From: CAZTKP01 sp964614215
Lineage (GTDB): Bacteria > UBP6 > UBA1177
DNA: 5,938 nt
Reading direction: 5' to 3'
Assembly: GCA_964614215.1 (NCBI GenBank)
Contig: CAZTKP010000159.1
Location: 1 to 5,938, forward strand
Made by a program: the position numbers and the translations under genes. This document shows positions 1 to 5,938 of the stretch, piece after piece. The notes beneath the pieces are model-generated. The model was not told the DNA's origin. It ran no database searches and saw only the letters and a program-made list of their open reading frames with translations. How positions within the stretch are numbered: position 1 is the first letter of the stretch; every line of letters begins with the position of its first letter.

Positions 1-4
1 TGTC

Positions 5-1246
5 ATGGATGTGATGAAAAAGCTGGAGATCTTAAGTGCTTCGGCAAAATACGATGCAAGTTGTGCTTCTTCCGGCAGTTTTCGTGAAACTCCAAAGGGC
101 GGTATCGGCAACGGAAAATCATGCGGGATCTGTCACAGCTGGGCGGATGATGGTAGATGTATTTCTCTTTTCAAGGTTCTGTTCACCAACTTCTGCATCT
201 ATGACTGCGCTTACTGCATAAACCGAAGAAGTAACGACATCCCCAGAACCGCTTTCACACCACGCGAACTTGCAGACCTAACCATTGAATTTTATAAGAG
301 GAACTACATCGAAGGCCTTTTTCTTTCAAGCGGGATAATTAAGAGCCCCGATCACACAATGGAACTTCTCGCAGAAGCTGTAAGAATTCTTCGTGAAGAG
401 CATCTTTTCGGTGGCTATATCCATGTTAAAGCAATTCCAGGAGCATCAAAAGAACTCATCGACAAAGCGGGAAGACTGGCTGACAGAATTTCCGTGAACA
501 TTGAGCTTCCGTCTAGTCAGAGTCTGCAAAAGCTCACGGATAAAAAGCACACAGACATTTTCACACCGATGAAACAGATCACAAATGGAGTTTCTGAAAG
601 CAGAATTGAAAGAAAAAAGAGCCGTTTCGCACCTCAATTTGCACCTGCCGGACAGTCAACCCAGCTCATTGTGGGCGCAACTCCCGAAAGCGACCACATT
701 ATCGTCAAACTGTCTGAAGCGATGTATAAAAAGTTCGACCTGAGAAGAGTTTACTACAGCGCATTTATTCCTGTGAACACAGATTCCAGACTGCCCGCAC
801 TTCGCGAACCTCCTCTACTTCGCGAGCATCGGCTTTATCAGGCTGATTTTCTCATGCGTCAGTACAAATTTGACGCAGATGAAATACTAAACGAAAAGCA
901 TCCTATGCTTGATACTGCACTAGATCCAAAAGCAAACTGGGCGCTCAACCACTTCCATCTTTTTCCCGTTGAAGTTAACAAGGCGGACTACGAAATGCTG
1001 CTTCGTGTTCCAGGGATAGGACCGATATCTGCAAGAAGAATTGTGCGAGCAAGAAGAGTTCAGACTCTTGGTTTTGATAACCTTAAAAAACTAGGCGTAG
1101 TGCTTAAAAGAGCTGTTTTTTTCATAACTTGCAAAGGCAGAAAGATGTATGCTATAACCGAAAATAAAACCAGTGTTTACAAATCCTTAGCTGAGTCTCA
1201 CGATCCAGGTCCATATCAACTTAAACTGTTCTCAGAAGTCTCATGA
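5..1246 (+). CDS. Putative DNA modification/repair radical SAM protein (TIGR03916-like, UDG-linked family)
   Basis: A 413-residue radical SAM enzyme. The cluster-binding CxxxCxxC is at C64, C68 and C71, in the context TNFCIYDCAYCINRR. Family-type features around it are YDASCASSGS (C20), the CGIC segment (C40, C43), DGRC (C52), and the block around residues 208-230 ending in GATPESD. Residues about 332-350 (LLRVPGIGPISARRIVRAR) form a helix-hairpin-helix, a non-specific DNA-binding motif that fits action on DNA. Length matches what I recall for the family (about 400-420 residues). The reaction is, to my knowledge, not established; the repair or modification role is inferred from the HhH and from habitual linkage with uracil-DNA-glycosylase-like proteins. 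The stop overlaps the start of the next gene (ATGA), so the two are probably translationally coupled and work together. The start could be ATG at 5 or at 14 (Met4). Upstream sequence is outside the window, so no ribosome binding site can decide between them. Family assignment is strong; function is inferred. Confidence 0.9.
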   Translation: MDVMKKLEILSASAKYDASCASSGSFRETPKGGIGNGKSCGICHSWADDGRCISLFKVLFTNFCIYDCAYCINRRSNDIPRTAFTPRELADLTIEFYKRNYIEGLFLSSGIIKSPDHTMELLAEAVRILREEHLFGGYIHVKAIPGASKELIDKAGRLADRISVNIELPSSQSLQKLTDKKHTDIFTPMKQITNGVSESRIERKKSRFAPQFAPAGQSTQLIVGATPESDHIIVKLSEAMYKKFDLRRVYYSAFIPVNTDSRLPALREPPLLREHRLYQADFLMRQYKFDADEILNEKHPMLDTALDPKANWALNHFHLFPVEVNKADYEMLLRVPGIGPISARRIVRARRVQTLGFDNLKKLGVVLKRAVFFITCKGRKMYAITENKTSVYKSLAESHDPGPYQLKLFSEVS

Positions 1247-1995
1247 CAATATACATTTTTGACGGAACTCTCGAAGGATTTATGAGCTCCCTTCCCTATC
1301 TGTGGAACGTCGCACAACCCGGAGACAAACTCCAGTCAGCTTTAAACCACAACCCTGAATTTTTCACACCGACTTTCACCATAGATGAAAAGCTGACAGG
1401 AAATATCAAAGCACCAAACTCCGTTCTTTTCAGAAAAACTAAGAACATGCTCATGCACTGCTTTTCCTCTAAAAACAGCCTGGCGATAGAACAAACAGCA
1501 GGCTTTTTGGTCTACATGAAAAAGACTGGTATTAAAGGCTTTACTCACCTTGCTGACCCCGCCGTCGGGCCAATCATGAAAGCCGCCAGAAAAACTCTGA
1601 CCGAAGCTCATAATCTTAAAGGACTTTTACGGTTCAGACAGATCAACGATGTCCTTTATGCTCCATACTTTTCCAAAAACTTTGTTCTACCGATCCTGGG
1701 CAGACATTTCAGGAAGAGACTGCCCAATTTAAAGTGGATAATCCATGACACCGAACATAAAACAGGTCTTTTTTACAATGGAAATATTCTTAATCAGGCG
1801 TTTTTTGACGATTCAAAAGCACTTGAGCTTGAAAAAATGTATGAAAAAGCGGGAAAAGATGACTGTTTCGAGCAGCTGTGGATAAAATATTTCAACACAG
1901 TTGCAATAAAAGAGAGGAATAATCCGAAACTTCAGATGTCGTTCATGCCTAAACAGTACTGGAGATATTTGCCGGAGGTTGCGGGTAGGGGTTGA
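1243..1995 (+). CDS. DUF4130/TIGR03915-like probable DNA metabolism protein, partner of the radical SAM gene
   Basis: A 250-residue soluble protein recognised by family-type blocks: an N-terminal IYIFDGTLEGF, then LKGLLRFRQ at about 125-133, LPILGRHFRKRLPNLKWIIHD at about 149-169 and MPKQYWRYLPE at about 235-245. In other bacteria this domain follows the radical SAM gene and is either free-standing, as here, or fused to a C-terminal uracil-DNA-glycosylase-like domain. No glycosylase domain follows here. The gene starts inside the last codons of the radical SAM gene (ATGA overlap) with only a weak purine stretch upstream, so reinitiation by terminating ribosomes is likely. The molecular role is unknown; participation in a DNA repair or modification step with the neighbour is inferred from conserved pairing. 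The last four residues (AGRG) and the TGA stop are encoded by the palindromic element at 1981-2044, so the natural C-terminus may have been replaced or slightly altered. Confidence 0.87.
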   Translation: MTIYIFDGTLEGFMSSLPYLWNVAQPGDKLQSALNHNPEFFTPTFTIDEKLTGNIKAPNSVLFRKTKNMLMHCFSSKNSLAIEQTAGFLVYMKKTGIKGFTHLADPAVGPIMKAARKTLTEAHNLKGLLRFRQINDVLYAPYFSKNFVLPILGRHFRKRLPNLKWIIHDTEHKTGLFYNGNILNQAFFDDSKALELEKMYEKAGKDDCFEQLWIKYFNTVAIKERNNPKLQMSFMPKQYWRYLPEVAGRG

Positions 1996-2044
1996 CCCGT
2001 GTGTCAACCCGCATTTGGGCAGACACATTGGTCTGCCCCTACGC
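1981..2044. repeat. Two-unit palindromic repeat element (inverted pair of hairpins)
   Basis: Two inverted copies of one 26-base unit lie at 1985-2010 (plus strand) and 2042-2017 (minus strand), separated by six bases. Both begin GTAGGGG, and both continue as GACC, a short loop, TGTGTC and CCC. Unit 1 folds as GGGTTGAC (1989-1996) with GTCAACCC (2003-2010). Unit 2 folds as GGGCAGAC (2017-2024) with GTCTGCCC (2031-2038). Both have 6-base loops. The outer GTAGGGG (1985-1991) can also pair with CCCCTAC (2036-2042), giving a cruciform-like alternative. It sits between convergent genes and overlaps the 3' end of the DUF4130-like gene. The form suggests a dispersed REP/MITE-like element. Dispersal elsewhere in the genome cannot be seen from here. 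Confidence 0.75.
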
Positions 2045-2059
2045 TGTTAATTAAGGGAG

Positions 2060-4480
2060 TTATTTCCTCGTCCCCAGATACTTCAAAACCGCAGGAAAAT
2101 AGATAAGATTTGCGATCGTTACAGTAATAATGCCGATCGAAGCAGTCACACCGATGGAGTTGAGACCGCGATGCTGAGCAAAGGCGATGCTTGCAAACCC
2201 GACAAAGGTGGTTAAGGAAGAAAAAAGAACAGCTCCTCCGGTATAGACCAGATTTCTGTCCATTTCTTCAACTCCCGCACTTTTATACCGGTGGTAGATG
2301 TGAATGGCAGAATCTATTCCTATTCCGACAACGGTCGGGATAACTATCATGTTGAAAACGTTCATCTTCATTCCTGAAACTGCCGTAACGAGCATCATCC
2401 ACAGCAGTCCGCTTGCAAGAGGAACAAGAACGAGAAACCCTTTCTTAAATGACCTGAAAAGAACTATGAGAACCAGAAAAACTGCAAGGAAGGAAAAAAG
2501 AACAGCCCTTGGAACATGGACTTCGATAACATCCTTAATGTCTCCAAGAAGCATGTACGAACCCAGAAGGTCGTAATCCCTGATCTTTCCCTTAATCTTT
2601 CCGTAGTAATCCTTTATCTTGAGAACATCGGTGACCGTTGACTTATTTCCATTAAGAGCGACAACTATAAAACGCCCTGAAGTTCCGTCTTTTTCAGCAA
2701 GTTTATCAACGATCCACTCCGGCAGTTTATCCTTCTCAATTTTTGTTTTTACACTGAGCATCGGCTCGATCTTCTGCCTGTACTCTGCGACCGTTTTTTC
2801 GTCAAAAAGATTTATTTTCCGCTCAACAAGACGGTGAATCCGATTAACTATCTTAAGTTTTTCATCCTGACGTTCCGGAATGAACGAATAAACTGACATA
2901 TAATCCTTGAGAGTTATGTCAAAAGGCTGCTCCTTCTTTATCCTCTCAAGTTCGCGTGTCGCATCCTCGGTCTGATCGAAACTGTCTGTGAGAATATACG
3001 ACGGAAGACCCGTTGAAAATGAATCGCTTTTTTCCTTTTTTATTTCCTTTCTGTAACGGGAGGAAAGAGAATCAGGATCGTATTTGTTCGGAAAACTGAG
3101 ATTGTCAAAATTATACTCCACCTCAACGTATTTAAGACTGACGATCGCGGCAAGAACAAAAATGATCAAGGAGATAAAAAGAACTTTCGGTCTTGAAGAA
3201 AGTGCGGAATAGACCTTAGGAATAAAAGTTATCTCTCTGACACGAACCTTGAGAGGTCTTATTCTTTCAAACAGAAAAACAAGGGCGGGAAAAAAGAGAA
3301 CGATAGAAATGAACGAAGTCGTAACACCTATTGCGGCAGCAAGACCAAAATCAGAAAAACCTTTAAATTCTATGAGAACCAGTGTCAGAAAAGCCACAGC
3401 AGTAGTTGCCGCACCTGAAAAAACAGCGGGAATAAGATGTCTGTAACTTTCATACATCGCCTCGACAGGTTTAAAGCCGCGGTTCTTTTCTTCGGAGTAC
3501 CTTCCGAGCAGATGAATTCCAAAATCTATTCCCAGACCGTAAAGAATGGCGAAAGAAAAGGCTGAAATAATGTTGAAATCACCAAGGAAGAACTGCATCG
3601 TGGTAGCTGAGCTCATGACTCCCGCACTGAGCGGCAGAAGAATAAGTAAAAGGCTCAGAGAAGATCTGAAATAGAAGATTATCGTAAGACAAAGCAGCAG
3701 GACACAGATACCGAGCGTTGAGAAAAGATCGTTATAAATTGCGTCTATCTCCCTGATCTTATTGCGGAAAAATCCGCCAACCTCGACTTTCACACCATAT
3801 TTTTCAGGTCCTATATCTTCAACATTTTTTTCAAGGAACTCAACAAGTTTCTTTGTCTTTGAAACACTTGTATCGCTCGCCGCCTGACGGACTTTCATCG
3901 CTATAAAGGTTCCGTTATCCGCTTCAAAGTAACGCCTGATATTATATTTTTTCTTATACTCCTCTATCTTCTCAGAAAGCTGCCTGAACTGCTCCTCATT
4001 AAACTGAGGCTCATCCTTTTTCTTTTCTTTCTCTTCTTCCTCATCAAAGGCCATTTCAGCCTTGACCTTCGCCCTTATAGCATCTCTTACTTCCTTGTGT
4101 ATCTTTTCAAGTTCCTCGACTGGAAGGAAGAGAAAACCGTGCTTTTCCAGATAGCTCACATCCCTGTCAAAGTCGACAAATCTAATGCTTTTATGCCCTT
4201 CAATTTTCTTTTTCAGTTCAGAAAGAAAGTCTATGTTCTTCTGTCTGTCAGGCGAATTGACAACAATGAGGAGGTTTGATGTTCCACCGATCCTCTCTTC
4301 CATCTTTTCAAGCTTTACAACCGTCTCATTCGTACCTTTAAAAAGGGCTTTAAGATTCGTATCGACCTTGAAGTTGTTTTTCAGATAGTAACCTTCCAGC
4401 CCGAGAATAAGAAGAAGAACAAGACATAGAACTATTGAATATTTATAGGAAAATTTAGAAAATTTCTTAAAAAAATCCAC
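2060..4480 (-). CDS. MMPL/RND-superfamily inner-membrane exporter
   Basis: An 806-residue integral membrane protein with the duplicated RND layout. One N-terminal helix (about 14-31) is followed by a large extracytoplasmic loop (about 32-250) and helices at about 254-271, 274-296, 302-324, 350-370 and 380-404. The second half repeats this: a helix at about 431-449, a loop at about 450-655, then five helices between about 658 and 798. The proton-relay type motif of MMPL proteins occurs in each half: GLGIDFGIHLLGRY with D319, and GIGIDSAIHIYHRY with D723. It presumably uses the proton gradient to move lipids or other hydrophobic molecules outward. The substrate cannot be read from sequence; relatives include COG1033-type and hopanoid-associated transporters. 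The first loop carries a very charged Glu/Lys stretch at about 143-180. The start is GTG (4478-4480), behind a clear ribosome binding site and encoding MDFFKKFSKF before the first helix. The gene follows the glycan-active gene by 71 bases and converges on the plus-strand operon. Confidence 0.9.
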   Translation of the reverse strand: MDFFKKFSKFSYKYSIVLCLVLLLILGLEGYYLKNNFKVDTNLKALFKGTNETVVKLEKMEERIGGTSNLLIVVNSPDRQKNIDFLSELKKKIEGHKSIRFVDFDRDVSYLEKHGFLFLPVEELEKIHKEVRDAIRAKVKAEMAFDEEEEKEKKKDEPQFNEEQFRQLSEKIEEYKKKYNIRRYFEADNGTFIAMKVRQAASDTSVSKTKKLVEFLEKNVEDIGPEKYGVKVEVGGFFRNKIREIDAIYNDLFSTLGICVLLLCLTIIFYFRSSLSLLLILLPLSAGVMSSATTMQFFLGDFNIISAFSFAILYGLGIDFGIHLLGRYSEEKNRGFKPVEAMYESYRHLIPAVFSGAATTAVAFLTLVLIEFKGFSDFGLAAAIGVTTSFISIVLFFPALVFLFERIRPLKVRVREITFIPKVYSALSSRPKVLFISLIIFVLAAIVSLKYVEVEYNFDNLSFPNKYDPDSLSSRYRKEIKKEKSDSFSTGLPSYILTDSFDQTEDATRELERIKKEQPFDITLKDYMSVYSFIPERQDEKLKIVNRIHRLVERKINLFDEKTVAEYRQKIEPMLSVKTKIEKDKLPEWIVDKLAEKDGTSGRFIVVALNGNKSTVTDVLKIKDYYGKIKGKIRDYDLLGSYMLLGDIKDVIEVHVPRAVLFSFLAVFLVLIVLFRSFKKGFLVLVPLASGLLWMMLVTAVSGMKMNVFNMIVIPTVVGIGIDSAIHIYHRYKSAGVEEMDRNLVYTGGAVLFSSLTTFVGFASIAFAQHRGLNSIGVTASIGIITVTIANLIYFPAVLKYLGTRK

Positions 4481-4551
4481 TTTGATCTCCCTGAGAGTTC
4501 ATTTATACAGGTCAGTATACATAAAATAAATGAAAAAAGTAAGGTTGGCAT
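4481..4551 (-). other. Intergenic gap between glycan-active gene and exporter, with promoter-like hexamers
   Basis: This is a 71-base AT-rich gap read on the minus strand. It holds TATACT (4514-4519) and TATAAA (4502-4507), which resemble -10 boxes, but no convincing -35 box at the right distance. A direct repeat TGTATA occurs at 4516-4521 and 4504-4509, exactly 12 bases apart. A T-run (about 4533-4538) follows the upstream stop codon but no stem precedes it. The exporter could therefore have its own promoter or be read through from the upstream gene; the sequence does not settle this. Confidence 0.3.
4487..4492 (-). promoter_or_regulatory. Ribosome binding site for the GTG-started exporter gene
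   Basis: Minus-strand AGGGAG lies six bases upstream of the GTG at 4478-4480, near-ideal spacing for a Shine-Dalgarno site. It decides the start: GTG, not a later ATG, which keeps the basic N-terminus and the full first membrane helix. Confidence 0.75.
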
Positions 4552-5938
4552 CTAAAAAATCAGAGTACAGCCGCAGCCTGAATCTTTACTGTCACTGTCA
4601 TCAGTTTCATATTCATCAGTTGATACCTGAGAGTCATCCTGAGTTGAACTGTCCGGGTTTTCCTGTGCTTCATCAGTTTCTTCAGCATCGGGATCTTTGT
4701 CTGTTATCTCACCGTTTTTCACCCAGAATTCCTGAAGATCTGTTGAGTAGTTCTCTTCACTGTTGTTATCCCATGTGCCGCTTCCGTCGTTAAAAACAAA
4801 CTCGACATAACCGCTCCACTCATCATTTTCATAGACGAACCAGTTGTCACCTTCCGCTGTCATTGCGTTTCCGGGAACTTCGGTCCAGTTTGATGTATCT
4901 TCACAGTTCTCAAGACAGAAGTGCATGTTCACAGTTTCCCAGTTCTCATGATAATAGTGAGCTCTGAAACCATTAATAGGAACAGTATCTTCATCCTGAG
5001 TTTCATCAGCTATCTCATCACTGCTTTCATCCGGAATTTCGTTATCCTCATCTATCTCAACTTCATCATCAACGTAAAAATCATCGCTGTCTGAATCATC
5101 CGGCTCTGTACTTTTCTGTTCTAGGAAAGGATAGGTTCCTTCAATGTCACCGTTTTCATCTTCAACTATGGTTCCGTCATCGTTTTTGTAAACTCCTGTT
5201 CCGACATAAACCTGCTGGATCTGACTTCTTGTCACATTTCCTTTTTTATCAACAGCTTCGATATAGTAATCAAGCAACACATCCTGATAATCTGAAATGT
5301 AACTGTAATAAAGATCCCCTATTTTCCGGGCGGGAACTATCGCCATCATTTCCTGTCCCGACACCTGCCAGTCGACTCCGTTAATGTCAGGGCTGAGATC
5401 TCTTTTTTCCATAGGGTAATTCACCCAGTCACCGACATTGTCAGCATTTATCTGAGGAACACCTTCCGATTCAAGATGCTCAGGGTTGTAAACTTGATAG
5501 GTTCTGTCAAGCGGATCAGCGACCTTTGCCTTATGCTCTCTTATTCTCACTCTAATATTTTCAATGCCGGAAGCATCAAAGGCGTAGGTATAGATCGCAA
5601 AGTTGTTGTCGTAATAATGAAGTGTCCAGCCTTCGGCCTTACTTTTGTTTGCACTTCCCGGATTGTAGGGATATCTCTGCGGCCACCAGACTGAAGGCCC
5701 TGTCTTATCTTTTGAGATGTTGTCTTCAACGTATGGCACTGAAAAGTACAGCGACTGATTAAAAGAAATAGTCGGCTTCACACCGTCATCTACATTTTCA
5801 TCGTAGTATCCGAAACCTGAATCAATTGAGGCAATTAGAAAATACCACGCAAGTTCTGCAGGATTTGACTGACCTTTTATCGGGAAAGACATTAAATAAG
5901 GGTTCAACTGATTACCGGACATATTGCCTGTTATCTCA
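4552..5938 (-). CDS. C-terminal part of a secreted GH57-like glycan-active protein with CBM25/26-like starch-binding domain (5' end outside window)
   Basis: The frame stays open to the right edge. The first in-window Met (5920-5922) is preceded by EITGN in frame and lacks a signal peptide, so this is almost certainly the 3' portion of a longer gene. Numbering from that Met, residues 1-45 (with AWYFLIASIDSGFGYYDE) and 74-130 (TGPSVWWPQRYPYNPGS, then FAIYTYAFDASGI) resemble regions after the catalytic barrel of GH57-type amylases. The region to about 241, ending LDYYIEAVDKKGNVTRSQ and VYVG, looks Ig-like. An acidic linker (265-316) leads to a CBM25/26-like domain (317-405) with HYYHENW, a TAEGDNWFVYE block and FNDGSGTWDNNSEENY. 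A second acidic Ser/Asp/Glu tail (406-449) ends in GCGCTLIF. It probably binds and acts on starch or glycogen-like alpha-glucan outside the cytoplasm. The CBM call is good. GH57 is from memory of family sequence and no catalytic residues are in view. Confidence 0.8.
   Translation of the reverse strand, partial: EITGNMSGNQLNPYLMSFPIKGQSNPAELAWYFLIASIDSGFGYYDENVDDGVKPTISFNQSLYFSVPYVEDNISKDKTGPSVWWPQRYPYNPGSANKSKAEGWTLHYYDNNFAIYTYAFDASGIENIRVRIREHKAKVADPLDRTYQVYNPEHLESEGVPQINADNVGDWVNYPMEKRDLSPDINGVDWQVSGQEMMAIVPARKIGDLYYSYISDYQDVLLDYYIEAVDKKGNVTRSQIQQVYVGTGVYKNDDGTIVEDENGDIEGTYPFLEQKSTEPDDSDSDDFYVDDEVEIDEDNEIPDESSDEIADETQDEDTVPINGFRAHYYHENWETVNMHFCLENCEDTSNWTEVPGNAMTAEGDNWFVYENDEWSGYVEFVFNDGSGTWDNNSEENYSTDLQEFWVKNGEITDKDPDAEETDEAQENPDSSTQDDSQVSTDEYETDDSDSKDSGCGCTLIF
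4708..4974 (-). other. CBM25/26-like starch-binding domain within the glycan-active gene
   Basis: Residues about 317-405 carry the family pattern: an aromatic-rich first strand (FRAHYYHENWETVNMHF), the W346 region with VPGNAMTAEGDNWF, and the FNDGSGTWDNNSEENY signature. Surface Trp and Tyr residues usually stack on glucose rings. C336 and C340 are close enough to form a small disulfide, which would fit an exported location. The domain is flanked on both sides by acidic linkers. Confidence 0.72.

Noticed and set aside
1342..1611. Open frame of 89 codons antisense to the DUF4130-like gene
   Set aside because: It lies wholly opposite a well-supported gene, has no recognisable family features, and is explained as a shadow of that gene's codon bias.
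1243..1995. Uracil-DNA-glycosylase domain within gene 2
   Set aside because: The protein ends right after the DUF4130 terminal block, and no glycosylase-type motifs or cluster cysteines are present.
1813..2028. Minus-strand open frame starting in the palindromic element and running opposite gene 2
   Set aside because: Its start lies in repeat sequence, the product has no family features, and it is antisense to conserved coding sequence.
1989..2038. Hairpins as a rho-independent terminator
   Set aside because: Neither stem is followed by a U-tract on either strand, and the two units look like copies of a repeat, so an intrinsic terminator call is not supported.
4530..4793. Plus-strand open frame opposite the acidic tail, rich in His, Ser and Leu
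   Set aside because: The composition is what the reverse complement of Asp/Glu/Ser-rich codons produces, and there is no convincing ribosome binding site.
4975..5130. TCATC-like tract as a tandem repeat or CRISPR array
   Set aside because: The units are degenerate, lack regular period and spacers, and are fully explained as codons of the acidic linker.
5920..5922. ATG at 5920-5922 as the true start of the glycan-active gene
   Set aside because: The frame is open upstream to the window edge, there is no signal peptide after this Met, and the sequence begins in the middle of a domain.

Overview
The window looks like bacterial chromosome from a Gram-negative organism with moderately low G+C. 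It holds four protein-coding genes in two convergent pairs. The Gram-negative reading rests on the two-part MMPL/RND membrane transporter and the secreted-type acidic protein. The Asp/Glu/Ser-rich linkers and the Cys-Gly-Cys C-terminus of the last gene remind me of deltaproteobacterial or myxococcal-type secretomes. That is only an impression and the lineage cannot be fixed from this sequence.

Plus strand, left side (5-1995): a two-gene operon with a 4-base ATGA stop/start overlap. Gene 1 is a radical SAM protein of the putative DNA modification/repair family (TIGR03916 type), with a CxxxCxxC cluster, further conserved cysteines and a C-terminal helix-hairpin-helix. Gene 2 is its usual partner, a DUF4130/TIGR03915-type protein. 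In many bacteria this pair is linked or fused to a uracil-DNA-glycosylase-like domain, which is absent here. As far as I know the reaction of this system is undetermined, so this pair is the best candidate for an under-described system in the window.

Junction (1981-2044): a compact palindromic element made of two inverted copies of one 26-base unit. Each copy folds into an 8-bp hairpin. Where the two copies differ inside the stem, both sides have changed so that pairing is kept. The element supplies the last four codons and the stop codon of gene 2 and fills most of the gap to the convergent gene.

Minus strand, right side (2060 to the right edge): the downstream gene is an 806-residue MMPL/RND-superfamily exporter starting at GTG behind a good ribosome binding site. 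Upstream of it, separated by 71 bases, is the 3' part of a large secreted glycan-active gene. It shows a GH57-like C-terminal region, an Ig-like region, an acidic linker, a CBM25/26-like starch-binding domain, an acidic tail and a terminal Gly-Cys-Gly-Cys. Its 5' end lies outside the window. I see no functional link between the transporter and the glycan-active protein beyond shared strand and proximity.

No rRNA, tRNA, CRISPR array, insertion sequence or riboswitch was recognised.
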